DNA of 64,000 nucleotides. Origin: Parascedosporium putredinis. Its lineage: Eukaryota > Ascomycota > Sordariomycetes > Microascales > Microascaceae. Under the pieces are notes generated by a model. The model was not told the DNA's origin, ran no database searches, and was given only the letters and a program-made list of their open reading frames with translations. Location: assembly GCA_949357655.1 (NCBI GenBank), contig CASHTG010000016.1:2604001-2668000 (forward strand), in the 5' to 3' direction. Of the stretch, positions 32,252 to 45,106 are shown piece by piece. The position numbers were made by a program, and so were the translations under genes. Each line of letters begins with the position of its first letter. Within the stretch, counting starts at the first letter, position 1.

Positions 32252-33089
32252 AGGTGCTGGAATAATACCAGCCAGCGCTTTCGCGGACTCATTTTCGGCC
32301 TCAGTATTAGGGAGGGCCTTTTACCTAGCACGCTACATCTCTAAAGGAACACACTATCGGCATGATGCCTTTCGTTTCTAGTCATCTCCCACCTAGCCGT
32401 CTTATATATCGCGGAAAGTGTGTTAAGTTCGGTGTACCGTCAAGTCATCTGGTGGTCAAAGGACAGGGGCACCTTCCATCATTGATCAATGCTTGGGTGA
32501 TTCGTTCGCCAGACGCCTGTCTGCCTTTCGAGATGTCTGAAACCTGGACTAAGCACATAGATGTAACACAAATGCTACTTTCTTTCCACTGATGTCAGAT
32601 ATATAAAGTCAGCAGCGACGAATTAAGCAAATCGCCACCTCATGCGAACGTTGATCAGCTTAAGCCGTTGTATACCAGCTCCTGTGGTCAGAAAGCTGAT
32701 GATGAACCCTGTATTAACTGTAGCGCCGGCAAGCAAGAGAACAATACTGCTTAAATCTTGCAGAGCTTTTTAATATCATGAGCCCGGGAAGTGGAGGGGC
32801 TTTAGGGCGGTATACTACATCGTCACCAATTCTTTCCAGAAAACCAGAGAAATAGTACGGTATGAGAACATCTATGAGAGCGGTTCGCCTATCTGCTACT
32901 ACACAATGTGAAATTTAGCGCAATCATTATGCCCATCAAACATCTCACCATCCATAATACCATAACAGTAAGCCTCCCCAACGTAGCCCCACATCTCACC
33001 GCCTCCCAACGTAAGCCGTCGAAGAACCATGGGAACCGAGGCACCCTTGAGTATCACGAGGCGATCACCGCGCCGCATATCCTCAGGCC
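32252..33089. other. Intergenic, convergent, no gene seen
   Basis: About 840 bases between the 3' ends of the MFS and HET genes. No recognisable coding sequence. Confidence 0.4.
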
Positions 33090-35167
33090 CTAAGCCAACG
33101 CGGCCCCCGATGTGAGAAAACACCTTCGGCGCTGCTGACCATCGACAGCTAGACCATAAACTCCTTCGGCCAACCGCACCTCCACTTGCAGGTCGGGGCC
33201 GATGCCCTCTTCGTCATCCACATCGGCCTCTGACCGAAGCATCTGCGTCGACTCCGTCTCTTCCGCGCTCCCTTCACCATCCTCTCGAGCCTCACACCCA
33301 TCACCCCTGATGGCTCCCTCAAGGGATAGCTCTAGGCTTTGGTGGGCTTCAGGCATGTAAGGACCGTTTCCAGATTCTTGACTAGTGGTCGCTTGGAGCT
33401 TAGACAGAACCATTCGCCTGATAGCTCGGACGTGGCGCGCTGTTCGTCGTCGGAGCACCTGGTACGTTGCACCAGCGATTGTCCGTCCTTGCATGGTAGC
33501 TCCGACGTGTTGACTTGGTCCAGGGCTAGGTCTAGGCAATATACCGCGGCCCCCTGACGCTAAAAGAGCGGCGAGATCTTCTTGGCTGTATCCAGCAGTG
33601 AGATGTTTGTTGTTTTGAGTTGCGAGGCTACTAAAGGCAGTCGTGTCTGAAAGGAACAAGTCTAATGATTGCGCAGTTTCTGTTTCGCTCGCCGATATCT
33701 CGTAATAGTTGGTTCCTACCATCTCGACGGCCCCAGCGTCTAGCCCTGGGATGAAAAGGGCCCCTCCCTCAACATGTGTATCAGTATATCCACCCCAAAT
33801 AGCGCCTGAGCCTTGCGCCATTCCAGCGCAGAACAGAGGCGTCTCCGAATTCATATATCCATGGGGTTTTGTCAGCTCTGAGGTCCAATCGGGCACCCAA
33901 GAAGGCAGCCCGTCAAGTCTCTTCACATGATTCTGAGAGAATAGGATCAAATCAGTCTGGCCTGCTTCAACTAGCGATCCCGCGAGATCTCGAAATACCA
34001 ACTGCGCCGACGACGCGTAGTCGACCCGGACCGTCTTCAAGACGGGGTCATCTTGGCGCGGCAGCGCTAAAATTGAAAAATAGCAGTCACGCGCGTCGCC
34101 GGCCCTAAACTTTTGCAGATCGCGCGCCGCTGTGGATGCATTCACTGTGTCTGCTACGTTGAACTTGGCGAGGAGGCTGAGCACAGAGAAGCGGCTATCG
34201 CTCTCGCGGTGAATGGTGCGACGGACACCAAAGAGCCGGTTGGCGAAACGCACAAGGGCGAGAGCGTATGTCATATCATCCATTGTAGGATAGTGGCGTC
34301 CAACGTCATCCTCGTTCCAGGTCGCTGCTTTGAGAGCTACAGCAAGAAAGGTGAACAACAAAGCGCGCTCGAGAAGGGAAGCATCGCACGTCTTGTTTCC
34401 GCAGACGAATACGAGGCGTTTCGGGAGGCAAGCCTCCTGGACTACCCACATGCGGCCGAACCACTGACGGGAGCAAAAGTCGACCAAGCCTTGTAATGGA
34501 AGCCAATGCCACGCGTCCAAGGCCATGGCTCTGAGGTCTTCGATATCGTCTGCGAGGCCTCTGAGAGCGGATGCCATTTCTCCCTCCGGTGATATGATCG
34601 AGGCCCGAATGGCGTTGAACGTGGGGTAGTCGTGCTTCGCCAGTTGTGAGAATGCCTGAGACTCCTTCTTGTCAAGAAATTCTACATATTGGAAAAAGGT
34701 GTCTGCTTGACAAGTTAGAGGACCAGTCCAGGCGAGCACACGATTAGCGTTAGAGTATATCTCTCCCATAAGGCCGACGAGCACGCTCTTCTCCGCGAGG
34801 TCTTCTTGATTGATACATATCTGGTCAACAAATAGCGGTGCATTCGTCTCGTGCGCTATAGATCGGAGAGCCTCGTCGAGGGAAATACTAATCCGGATGG
34901 AAGTATTTTCGCCTTGAAGAGGGTTTCTAATCAACATTGTTTTTCCTAAAGCAGAGGAGGACGATCGTTCGACTTCTGTCATCCCCTCCGATACCCCGCC
35001 CAGCAATATGAAAGAGCCTCGTACATAATTCCACCACATAATGGGTTGACGATGAGCTCAACGCAAAGAGGGTAATGTATATCATGAGAATATTCGAGCA
35101 AGCGAATTAAACGGAAGTGCCCTGGCCTGAGTGCTTCATAGCGATGTGAGACTGTCGGTCGCTCCAT
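33090..35167 (-). CDS. HET domain protein
   Basis: About 692 aa from the ATG at 35167. The N-terminus reads YEALSYCWAG, then a divergent stretch, then the HET core with LFVDQICINQEDLAEKS, VGLMGEIYSNANRVLAWTG and WFGRMWVVQEACL. One frame change at the C run 34994-34997 separates the first 60 residues from the rest. The long C-terminal part (about 350-692) has no domain I can name; it contains a negatively charged stretch rich in Glu and Asp. HET proteins cause growth arrest or cell death when incompatible partners meet, but most genomic copies have no known partner. It lies at the border of an AT-rich island, which is common for this family. Confidence 0.83.
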
Positions 35168-36259
35168 CACTGCGTGGGTGCGGAGCTGGGTGGACTAGCG
35201 ACAGGTGATGAGCGACTGGCTTAAAAAAAAAAATAATAAAGCAAGAAAGAAAAAGGGTGGGAGGGGAGGATAAGCATGTTGAATAGCCACGTGCACCTCA
35301 GCCGCTATCACGGTATCTAAACATCTCAACGTGCTTAGTATTGAACAGAGGGGAAAATATGGGGAAATGCTGTCCGTATTCGCTGCTTGGATCCTTCTAA
35401 TAGATCCGTTTCTATGGGGAATTCCTGCCCCTTTTATATCTGATATTTCTAGCATATTTTACAAGATCCATCGTCAGATGTCATTCCATTTGGAGGCAAC
35501 CGATGGTTGCCACTGCGGCTGAGATTCTTGCCAGCTGGATACGCGACCTTTTCAGCTGGACTGGGATCCGGGCTGCCACCGGATATGGGTCCGGCGGATA
35601 TCCCTTATCCAACACTTAGGATATAGAGAGGAAAGAAAACAAAAAAACAGCATTTTTACAAGAGCAAGTTTAGGATACGAGTGGTTTTAACTAATTATAT
35701 ATAGAGAACGTGATAAAAGTATATATAACAGTAACTATATCATGCACGATCACGTAACGGTAGCTTGACTATGATATATAGGTTTTTAAGAGGATTAAAT
35801 AAAAATTAGGTTATACTTTGAAAAGGGGGAAATTTTTATAGATACTTGTGCCTTACTACTTCCTAGCGTGTGGTAGACTGTAAGACACTTAGCGTTTAAG
35901 ACGGTGTATCGCAGTCCCTCATTACCGCTTCAAATACAGCTGCTAGATATCGCCCCCGTCTCACCAGGACCGTAGCCGTCCTCTAACGATCACACTAAAT
36001 GTACGAGCTGAGGAACACTTGAGATTCACGAACCATATCTGATTTTAAAGGGAACAGCACGGCCGACTCGAATGCCAGAATAAAAGCACTACGGTCAGAA
36101 CGCTTTTTAGGCTATGAGTACCGTAAGCGACGAGAATAAACAGCCTAATAGAAGGTTGAAATATTCCTCCGAGTCCACATTTAACTTTACAAGCAATTTC
36201 AATGCGATCCTATTAATCGAACTTACCATTTAGGTTAGACGGGTCGTTGTTTAATACCA
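35168..36259. other. AT-rich intergenic island, no gene seen
   Basis: About 1.09 kb. The stretch 35600-36250 is strongly AT-rich with many TATATA words and stop codons in all frames. This looks like mutated, gene-free DNA such as RIP-affected repeats, but no transposon can be identified. Confidence 0.45.
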
Positions 36260-38192
36260 TTACCGCTGCTTTAAGAGCCTACCAACCTCCTCCGCGATGG
36301 CCATTATCCTCTCCTCTGTAAGCCGTCGGCCAATAATTTGCACAGCAACCGGCGCCCCATGATATATATCGGGATCATCTAGCATTAGCAGAGTTAGCCA
36401 TCTGACAAACCCACTGGAAGGGGGATACGCCTTACATTCAGCTTGTACTATAGAGTCTATTTTTGTCAACGGCTTGAAGTCGACAGGGAAAACGTCGACA
36501 TTCTTATCCGCAAACGTCACAGGCACAACCAGACTGGTAAAGTCAAGCACATTGATAGCTGTAGCGTAGCCATAGTACTTGAACTGGTTATGGCGGATGG
36601 CAGCCGTGGGCGTAATTGGAGCGATGATAGCGTCAAGTTCGCGGCCAGCCTTCGCCTCGAACTCTCGGATATTATTGAGGTAGTCGATTTGATAGTTCCA
36701 CTTTTGAAGCTGGAGCTCCCAAGCCTCGTTTACAGTGACTTTAGGAAGGTTAGGGTTCACAAGATCAGCAATGTTAGGTATGGCTGGCTCGCCAGAGAGA
36801 GCAAGGGCATCGAAAATGTCCTACTAACTTGTTAATACTGAACATTCGTTGGTGGCGACGAGCCTTAACCTACTGTGCCACCGTCTGCGGCATATACCTT
36901 ATTCGCAAGGTCAACTGCAAATGGGTGTTTAAAAGGCTCCCAAGGCAGGAGAGTGTGCCCTGCACCCTTAAGCCTGTCGACAACCATTTGCATGGCTCGG
37001 AGTACTGGTGGATGAGGAAGAACCTGGGGGAGAGATTAGTACACCGGGGCCGGAATTTTAATGCGTAGGAAGCCAGGTAGAGAAGAAAACTAACGTTTCC
37101 GTCACATGTGTAGAAACCGAGTGTAAGTCCACCAGATGATAGCTTGCTCTTGATCGCATCGTCCTCCTCCTGTCTCCATGGCATCGGTATCACTTTAGAA
37201 TCAAACTGCCAAGGCATTTGAGCTAATACCGCTTTCATGAAAAGCCTCATATCCTCAATCGAGTGACAAAGCGGCCCACAGACGCTGTGAATTGTCTCTT
37301 GTCCCTCCATGCTATTAGCCATCTTAGCATACGGCAAACGGCCGTGACTAGGGCGAAGGCCATAGAGGAAATTGAACGCTGCTGGTACTCGAATTGACCC
37401 GCCAATATCGGTACCGATGCCGATCAAACTACCACGGATACCGACAAGAGCACCCTCACCACCTGAGCTTCCTCCACAGGACCAATTCTTATTCCGAGGG
37501 TTCAAAGTCCGGCCAAAGACGTTGTTGATTGTTTCACAAACCATAAGGCTTTGCGGGACGCTAGTCTTAGCGTAGAAAACTGCGCCAGCTTTCTCCAGCA
37601 AGTCAACGAGGATAGAATTTTCTTCGTCAATTTTCCCGATCCATCCGGCGTATCCCATCGTGGTCTCGAACCCCTAGTGTCGTATTGAGTATTTCTTTTC
37701 TATGATGAGAACCAAACCACAAACCTTGATACGGCACTGATCCTTGAGAGATATAGGTAGACCATGAAGAGGTCCGATAGGTTTCTTATGTTGGGCATAG
37801 TATTCATCGAGGGACTTAGCTCTAGCCATCGCATATTCTGGCAGAAAGGCGTGTAGGCAGTTTACCTTGTGATGCTCATGTCAGTAGCAGCTTAACAGCA
37901 GTAAACGTGTAATTTAACGGATAAAACTCACTGTTTGCTGAGCAATCGCCGCTCTCTTGCAAAATGCAGTCGTGACAGCCAAGGCGCTCAAATTGCCAAG
38001 CGCGAGGTCTTTGACGAGGTCCGCCGCAGATGATTCCGTTATAGTTAACTCTGCAGAAGTGAGAATACCAGAATTACGTGGAACACCTAGGAGAGAACCA
38101 ATAGTTGGTGCCTCTTTGAGATGCCATTCCGTAGGAATAGCATCGATTACCGCAGCTCGCCGCTGTGAGGCCAAGGTTTCCCAAGCCATCAT
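36260..38192 (-). CDS. Amidase (acetamidase-like, amidase signature family)
   Basis: 544 aa in six exons from the ATG at 38192, with no frame change, the longest intact gene here. The catalytic Lys is in GLPISLKDQ, and the Ser-cisSer-Lys site is completed by WSCGGSSGGEGALVG and the nucleophile in GIGTDIGGSIRVPAAF. FGRTLNPRNKNWSCGG and GYAGWIG are typical of fungal AmdS-like amidases. The C-terminus reads YHGAPVAVQIIGRRLTEER. Introns: 37866-37931, 37674-37724, 37024-37094, 36821-36873 and 36379-36435, all gt...ag and in phase. It hydrolyses a carboxamide to acid and ammonia; the natural substrate is unknown. It stands alone within AT-rich DNA and is not clearly tied to either cluster. Confidence 0.88.
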
Positions 38193-40948
38193 ATCTAGAT
38201 GTTTCTCGAGTTAATGGAGTTTGCAGGTTTGGGCAGCAACTAGGGCGGGGTCTCGTTTTATACAGGTCTTGTTTCCATCCGTAAGGTCGGATCACCTACG
38301 AAATCTAGAAAGCCCAATCAAACACATAGACAGTTGCACGACCCCGCATGTAATCTATGTATATAGAGCGATTTTTCAAACTATGATAAGTAAACCAGTA
38401 CCTCGGCCGCCGATAACGATCATGATCTCCCCGCTCCAATAACAAACCACCATGATTACCTAATTATATATCCCACCATCGATCAAGCTCATAGTACCCT
38501 TCACCTCGCCTATCTAGTTACTATTTCTTACAATGGATATAGAATCACGCAAGCAACTCTCCTAGACTCTTTATTATCTCTTATCGCCTTTAAGGCTAAG
38601 GCTATAAAGCTTTAAAATTAAATCAGTCTTATCTTTCCATGAGTTGCTTGGTGCGGATTTACTATACACTCATCGAGATAACGAAATGTTTGGTTAACTC
38701 TAGGCTTCCAGGTAACACCGGCGATAAGCAACCGATAATAGGGAAGAAGAACGTGCCAGGACTTAGTATAGAACCTTAGTATTAAACCCGAGTATAAATG
38801 CCAAGTGGGTCATAAAGTAACACTGCTCTAGAAAAGAATATTGGTGAACGAGCTAGCGAACTGCAAGGTCGCTTAGTCCGATAGTATGAACCTCGGCGAG
38901 TTAAGGAAGGAGAATAGCAACGGCAATTTAAGATATCGTGGCCGAATAGAGACTGTTCTAGAAACTAGAGTCTCCTAGAGGCATTGATCAGGTTTGCTCA
39001 GACCGACAAAACCTAGCTAGCACGCGTTAGTAGAACCGGATTGATAAAACCAAAGTCCTTTTAACTTAAAACCCGTAAATGACGACTCTAACGCCTAAAA
39101 GTTTACCCTAATAGTCATCAAGGCATAGCTGATCCGATATCCATTAATTGATCCGCCCTACTACTTTCTTATACTTTCCAGCTAAGCTATCTATACTAAA
39201 CTCGAATAATATATCTAAGATCAAGCTAGTTGAATCTAACTAGTGTCGACTATATAATCTCGCTCTTTTAGTTAATCGTATCGGCAAGTTTATTATCATC
39301 GTGTCCGGATCCTATATTATCTATTGTCTATTAGAAGGATCAATGATAAAATCGTTTGGGACTTATATATAACTATAATACTAGTTGTTATGCTTATCTC
39401 CTTATATTTTACCTAGAGGAATTAAATTGATTTAGAATAAGCTCCTCGCCTTAGAAACAAAACTAATATTTTTAGATATTATCATGTTAGGGTTTCTAAG
39501 CGATAACCTATATATCCATCTACTACGGATTCAAGGGCCTAGGAATCTCAGGACGGGATTTAGCTTAAGCCGTCTCCTTTCTTTTATGTTGGCATCTTAG
39601 CAGATCTGACTTCCAATTGCTTCTTTAAGATGCCACCTACGACCACACCCTCAGGTTTTGACACTAATCGACCCTTTACAGAATCTTGATACAGGTGGCC
39701 AGGCCAGTTAGTGCTATGGGCGGGCTAAAGGAGAAATCTAGCAGACATTGAGAGACTTGAAAAATGCGTGGACCTCGGGACAGGAAGCCGAACACTGGTT
39801 GTCTCATAAAGTGAAAACCTCAAGGCATTTGTTCCGCGAAGCGGTAAGGTGCCCATCCTAGATAGGTCATGTTAGGCATCCTTGATCATTTCTATCGCCT
39901 ACCAACTCCCACCTTCTCTCGGCAACCTTCGGTTTACGGTGCTTCAAGTTAATACTAAGCTTTCTAATATGTGCCGTTCCCGTTCTCTATTAGGGTTTAC
40001 TTGCTGGGGAAGAAAAAGCGGTACAAGGCCGCATCAATCTCCAAACACCTAGAACATAACTATGCCTCCCCTTTGACACTGCTCTTTAGGATATTTAGCA
40101 CTTTATCAGTCTAGCTATTGATTAGTTATATTGATAGCTACTCCCAGTTTTATCTTTAACTACCTTTTTTCAGTATTTTCTAAACACTTTTTATAGCTAT
40201 TGTGGGCCTAGTTAATGTATGCTCAATTAGGCGTACACCAACCTGAACATTTTCACGTGTCCCGCGTTTTTCTTACTAACTATTAGTTGGTGAGGTGAAG
40301 CATTGAGAATGCACGAGCGCCCCTGGTGTGTTGGAAGAGGTTCCACTCGGGACAAATATTAAGCCGGCTGACAGTTTTACTCGAGAGGTGATTAACGAGT
40401 GAAGAAAGAGGGCAAGCCACTCCTCAGTGCTCATATAAAACATGTAGTATGTACCTCGGTAGAGAGAGAAGAATTTTCTCACTTAATCACACTGTCTCTG
40501 GCTTCTAAACTGTTTGTCAAAAGGGAATGCCTGGAGGTGTTATGAGCGACGCGGAAGTCAGCGTCGCATTGATAACATCGTCGGTATGGAGAATAACGGT
40601 CTCTGATATATGCAAAGATAAGATGTCCTCGGTCATTTCACTGGCTTACCCCTTTCATATCCCAGGATCAGCAAGCAATGATTAAGAACCAATCAATTCT
40701 TCAAATGTTACAGATGCTGCAGGGTAGCATGGCGCACTTACCTCCCAAGTCATCGTTGCCCGTTATTTTTGACAGACATTTTAGAAAGACGGGAGGGAGA
40801 GGTGCGTGAGGGGCGGCCCAACCAACCTCACGACAAGATCAGACCTTAGGTTAAACTTCTTCTCGACATCCTTCTCCAAGCTCTAATATACAACGTTCCT
40901 ACATTCTATCGTAACAACTCAGCCGCCAAACTAACGACATTCGAACCG
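38193..40948. other. Long AT-rich island, probably degenerate repeat DNA
   Basis: About 2.75 kb with no open frame that resembles a protein. From about 38450 the base composition becomes AT-rich, with frequent CTA/TAG and TATA words and stops in every frame. From about 39640 to 40000 the sequence is less AT-rich and looks like a decayed element. I see no matching terminal repeats or transposase motif. Repeat-induced point mutation of an old transposon is the likeliest reading but is inference. The last 300 bases would contain the promoter of the next gene. Confidence 0.45.
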
Positions 40949-41721
40949 ATGCTTTTCCTACACTTATTACCACTTCTCTTCGTCGAGGTTCTATGCGATG
41001 GGCCCGTTACGATCGATCAGGGCGATGCCTATCAGAAACAGCGCAACTGTGCCTTTTCTTGCTTTAGGAGCTTTGATGACCCCGGTTACCCTATTGCCAT
41101 GACAATTTCGTGTCCGACTTTAAAGTACAAAACGATTGTTTCTGCCGCCCGGACTTGCAACAGGACGCACAACAGTTCGTCTTTAGCTGTGTCAGTAACG
41201 GCTGCAGCAAGAACACGAATGACATTAGCCTCGCGACGAGTATTTATAACGATTACTGCACATCTAATGGATACGAGCGGGCGCAGGTGACTACACCTCC
41301 AAATACCGGTGCGTTGACCGTGACTTCCAAGAATCTAGTGGACCACTTTTGTGACCCAACATTCGGGCGATAACGGCTACCCCTCAAGCCTTGGCCTTTC
41401 CTAGGCAGTGCTGATACGTGTATATATTTAGAAAGTTCACCAACGTCTTCTACTGGAACGACGAACGCCCGAAGCACCGCGACATCTGCACCTGGATCGT
41501 CACAGCCAGAGGATCAGCTAGATGAGCAGTCATCTTCTGATAAAGGGGACGGGCTAGCTGGAGGGGCAATTGCGGGGATAGTTGTAGGCGCCGTCAGCGC
41601 TGTGGCTGCAGTTATAGGTTTATACTTCCGCTGGAGAACATATAAGCTCGAAAAGAGTAAGGCGATGCCTGAAACTATGGGGGCCGGGGTTCAACAGTGG
41701 GGACAGGGTAGCTATCGTTAA
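40949..41721 (+). CDS. Secreted CFEM-like Cys-rich protein with a membrane anchor
   Basis: About 216 aa. It starts with a signal peptide, MLFLHLLPLLFVEVLCDG. The extracellular part has a Cys pattern NCAFSCF, DCFCRPDLQQ, FVFSCVSNGCS and DYC, resembling a CFEM domain though with seven rather than eight clear Cys. A Ser/Thr-rich stalk follows, then the membrane segment GGAIAGIVVGAVSAVAAVIG and a short basic tail. A frame change lies at 41097-41098. A 123-nt intron (41309-41431, gtgcgt...atttag) joins the Cys-rich part to the stalk in phase. CFEM proteins act in surface sensing, haem/iron capture or host interaction. The assignment rests on pattern only and is moderate. Confidence 0.6.
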
Positions 41722-42459
41722 TATGGAGAGGAATACCAAGCCAGATATATATTCATCTACCTCGTGATATCTAGGCCGCGAAGGTACTTCTCAGCTGCAA
41801 CCTTATGTTTTCTCCTAGGCCTTCTTTATATGTCCTCACTACTATACCTCGGGTATTTCTCCTCTAGTTAAAATACGAAGAGTACCCCTACGAACTGAGG
41901 CGATTGTGAGATAATGATGTGGAATATGATATAGAAGTAAATAGTATTTAAATAACTGAAGACTCAAGTAATAACATGACAAACCCATGCTAGTTCACTA
42001 TGTGATAAATATTTTATAGCTCAATATATGTAAACCATGGTTTCTAGAATATTAACTCTCTACTATACTATGAACATTATAGAGCTGCTTACTGGTAGTA
42101 TATAAGGCTAGAAGAAGGAGTTCTTGTATACCGAAGTAGAAATACTAGTTTTCGTAACATATTCAGTTGAGCACCACGCATGCTCCACAAGCTTAGACCA
42201 CCCGCTCGGCACGCGCCGCTGATCTCCCTCGCCAAGAATAGTCCAGCTAATAACCGCCTCCTAACTACATATCTAAGCGGCCGTGATTGTCTCCGAGATT
42301 TGCGATTACGGGTCATTATTTTGCCCGGTATATTACTTCTACTAAGATAAAATTGCACTAAAACCCCCAACGGTTAGGTTAGAGGCTGCGTCCTTCACAT
42401 CGTCATTGTTGGCCAGTTCGATATCTCCGTACGTGCCGTAGACGCCCGTCGTAACAACC
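41722..42459. other. AT-rich intergenic, no gene seen
   Basis: About 740 bases. Strongly AT-rich up to about 42120. Open frames on either strand show no family resemblance. Confidence 0.4.
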
Positions 42460-43646
42460 ATGTTGTCACTGATTCGTAAGCCGTTGGTCGTAGCGAGGAG
42501 CCTCCTCGTCGCCTGGGTTGCTGTGATCCCTACAGTAGGCAAGTTTGCCTCTAATATTCAACAGTGAGATATGTTAATAATTTAAGGGATCTAGCTGCAT
42601 CAGAGCCGTGCGATGGCGCGAAGAGCGTGGAGTGCTGTCTCGCGTTGCGACAATTATGGGCGGATCTCAGGAGCCAGTTCACTTCGACCTTCACTAGTGT
42701 CGAATACGCGGATCTTGGCTCTACAGCTTTATGTAACGGCCAAGGGTATTACTTAAATCGCAACACCCCTAAGTATGTCACTCTTACCATCCCGACGGCA
42801 GCTACAATCACCCCTACTGTTCTACCCGATTATCCGCGGTGCTATATAGGTGATGAAGACTGTGGCACTTTCCAAGAGCTATACTCCTCATCCTTATCCG
42901 AGTATGAGTCGGACCGGTCGCTACCATCACCGACTCGTCCAATCTGCCAGCGCTATCGTGCCTGCCCAAGGGAAGAAGATCCAGGCCTTTGCAAACTCCA
43001 CCTCAACGAAGCAACAGTGTATTACTGGCCGGTAATAATCACAACAGGTAGTACGTGCGGTGGCGCCTCGACGACCTTGTCTCATTCACTATCAGCCCGC
43101 TCTACTGTTATCTCAGGAACTACATTCCTTTCTCCTAGCATATACATGTTCCTCACTGCTGTTTCGGCAAGCAGCTACCAGAACAAATTCACGGCACGCC
43201 CTTGCGGAGATGGCGCTGCCCGTGACGTGTTTTTGGCCTTCGACCCGTCCGAAGTGAGCACGCACTGGGGCAAAACACACCGAAATAGGCATACCTTCGC
43301 TCCACTTCATCTCGCAGACTTGAACAACCCTACACCGGCGAGTGTATATTTCGCCGTCACCGAACCGCTTGATTGCGAGGCAACTCCGACTGTAGAGCCG
43401 TGTACACAGTTCATTGACAGGGGCGTCCCGCCGTTCTTGTCCGTGCCCGTTGAGGCGTTACAGAAGCTGACGCCGGATTTCGCCGATTGTCTACTCCACC
43501 CCAGCTCAAGGGGTTCACTGCCGAGAGATTCAGTAACATGGGTCCCGTTAGAGGAGACGCCTGTTCCAGAGGGGTGGCCGATGGACGGCCTCATTACGAC
43601 CAATTCTCACGAGGGCGAGGGGCCAGTTGAAATAGGCACATTCTAA
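42460..43646 (+). CDS. Predicted secreted Cys-containing protein, function unknown
   Basis: About 380 aa if the first exon is right. Exon 1 would start at the ATG at 42460 and encode a hydrophobic leader ending VAWVAVIPTVG. A short 44-nt intron (42543-42586) then joins it in phase to DLAASEPCDGAKSVECC. The main exon has many Cys, Thr and Pro residues, tracts such as YVTLTIPTAATITPTVLPDYP, and no membrane segment near the end. It carries no domain I recognise. The intron is near the lower size limit for fungi and the donor (gtttgc) is weak, so the 5' end is uncertain. Only the long exon (about 42588-43646) is well supported as coding. Confidence 0.5.
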
Positions 43647-44294
43647 GATCGGAGGGGTCTATCTCACTATGTACTGTAATTCACATATATCTCCAATACG
43701 ACACATCGCATAGTTTCATCCTTGAGACTTCTCAGTTGAAGTGCCTCAAATTTTACCGTGGCATTGCTAGTTAACGAGTCTATCTCACTAAGGAGCAATG
43801 TGAGCGATGGTAGGTATAGAATCCGGTTCGTGGGAGAAGCCCACTTGTTAGCTCATGTCTATACTACTAGTGCCAATCCCCGGAGATACCCTACTTCTTG
43901 TAGGACGGTATCATTGATGGCTGCTGCTATTTTTGATCCTAGACTTTGCTCTACCATTCAGGGATAGCATGGGGCGACGGCTTCAAGTTGGCTTTACCTA
44001 GAGGAAACCCGCCAGTGTCTTTTCGCAGAAAGGACAATGGCCTAAGCTGGTGCACCAAATAGGACGCACTTTTTTACGCTGCAGAGGCTCTCATACAGAT
44101 GTGACAGAAGCGATATGTCGCCTAACCTGCCTAATTTCCAGCAGGTACTACTCAAAATGATGTAAACAGCCTAACTATCATCACAATAGGGCTGGTAGCT
44201 GTTTGATATCAAGTTGTATACTACACGAGTCTCTGGTAGGTTATCGGAAGCGTCCTAAACGGTAAATTATCTACCACTGCGCCGTTATCATGCA
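43647..44294. other. Intergenic, convergent, no gene seen
   Basis: About 650 bases between two 3' ends. No recognisable coding sequence. Confidence 0.4.
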
Positions 44295-45106
44295 TTAAGT
44301 TAGATGGGTTCTAAACAAGACCCAGCACCTCGGCCTCCTCCATAAACGCTTTCTCCCTATAGACCACACCACCTCAGCCAAGCCAAAAGTACCAGCTAAC
44401 AAGGGGAGTAGCTGACCAACAGTGACGACATTATCAATCTCTGTAATGTTATTTGCATCTAGTAAGTATTCAATGGCGGCGACAGAAATGGCGATGATGG
44501 TAAGAGATATGGCGAGGAGCTCGATTTGGACTCGCGCGCGCCGCCGGGAGCCCGAGTAGTTATTCCCGTTTAAACGCTTGACCATAGCTGAAACGTTCCA
44601 GCATAGGAAGACAAGGCATATAGTACCGCCAGCTATAGCGGCAACCTTGTTAAATAAACGGAAGCGACCGTTGATCGAGATACCACCGAAAAAGGCGATA
44701 GTTTGGCAATCAGCGTCCGCGTCCCCCATTGTGTCAAGGCCAATCCACCAGAACCAGCAAGCATAGCCTGCGACGCCGGAGTATAGCAGAACACGAAATA
44801 AACCGCTCAGCCGACCGATAGGGTTCAGGCCGCTGCCTGATACGCTCGAAAGAGCACCGAAGATAAGCCAGATCGTAATAACCGGCTCTATCGGGTGTAT
44901 TTCACCATCGGCAGTGAGGAGCACCATACCGATAAAAATAGCTGTTTGAATGAGAAGGTTGAAGATGCGGAGGACGTCTTCCTGAGCAGGTGTAAAAGGG
45001 TCGCGAGAAGGGTCGAGATCCATTGCATGTAGAATCCTACACGGATGCCTAAGCCATAGAGGTCGTTATTCCCCTCAAATGAACAGACTGGAAGCGTGTT
45101 CGCCAT
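44295..45106 (-). CDS. Multi-pass membrane protein, paralogue of the 45672-46741 gene
   Basis: About 270 aa from the ATG at 45106. The N-terminus has NNDLYGLGIRVGFYMQWIST. Several hydrophobic segments follow, including LLIQTAIFIGMVLL, PVITIWLIFGAL, YSGVAGYACWFWWIGLD, IAGGTICLVFLCWNVS, LAISLTIIAISVAAIEYLL and VGQLLPLLAGTFGL, which suggests about seven membrane helices. One frame change lies at the A run 44994-44997. No known transporter or receptor motif is seen. It is transcribed away from a related gene and shares the patterns DLYGLG.R, W.GLD and GQL.P with it. Function is unknown; seven-helix topology could suggest a receptor-like protein but nothing confirms it. Confidence 0.6.

Noticed and set aside
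40276..40482. Minus-strand frame in the AT-rich island
   Set aside because: No similarity to a known protein and surrounded by degenerate DNA.
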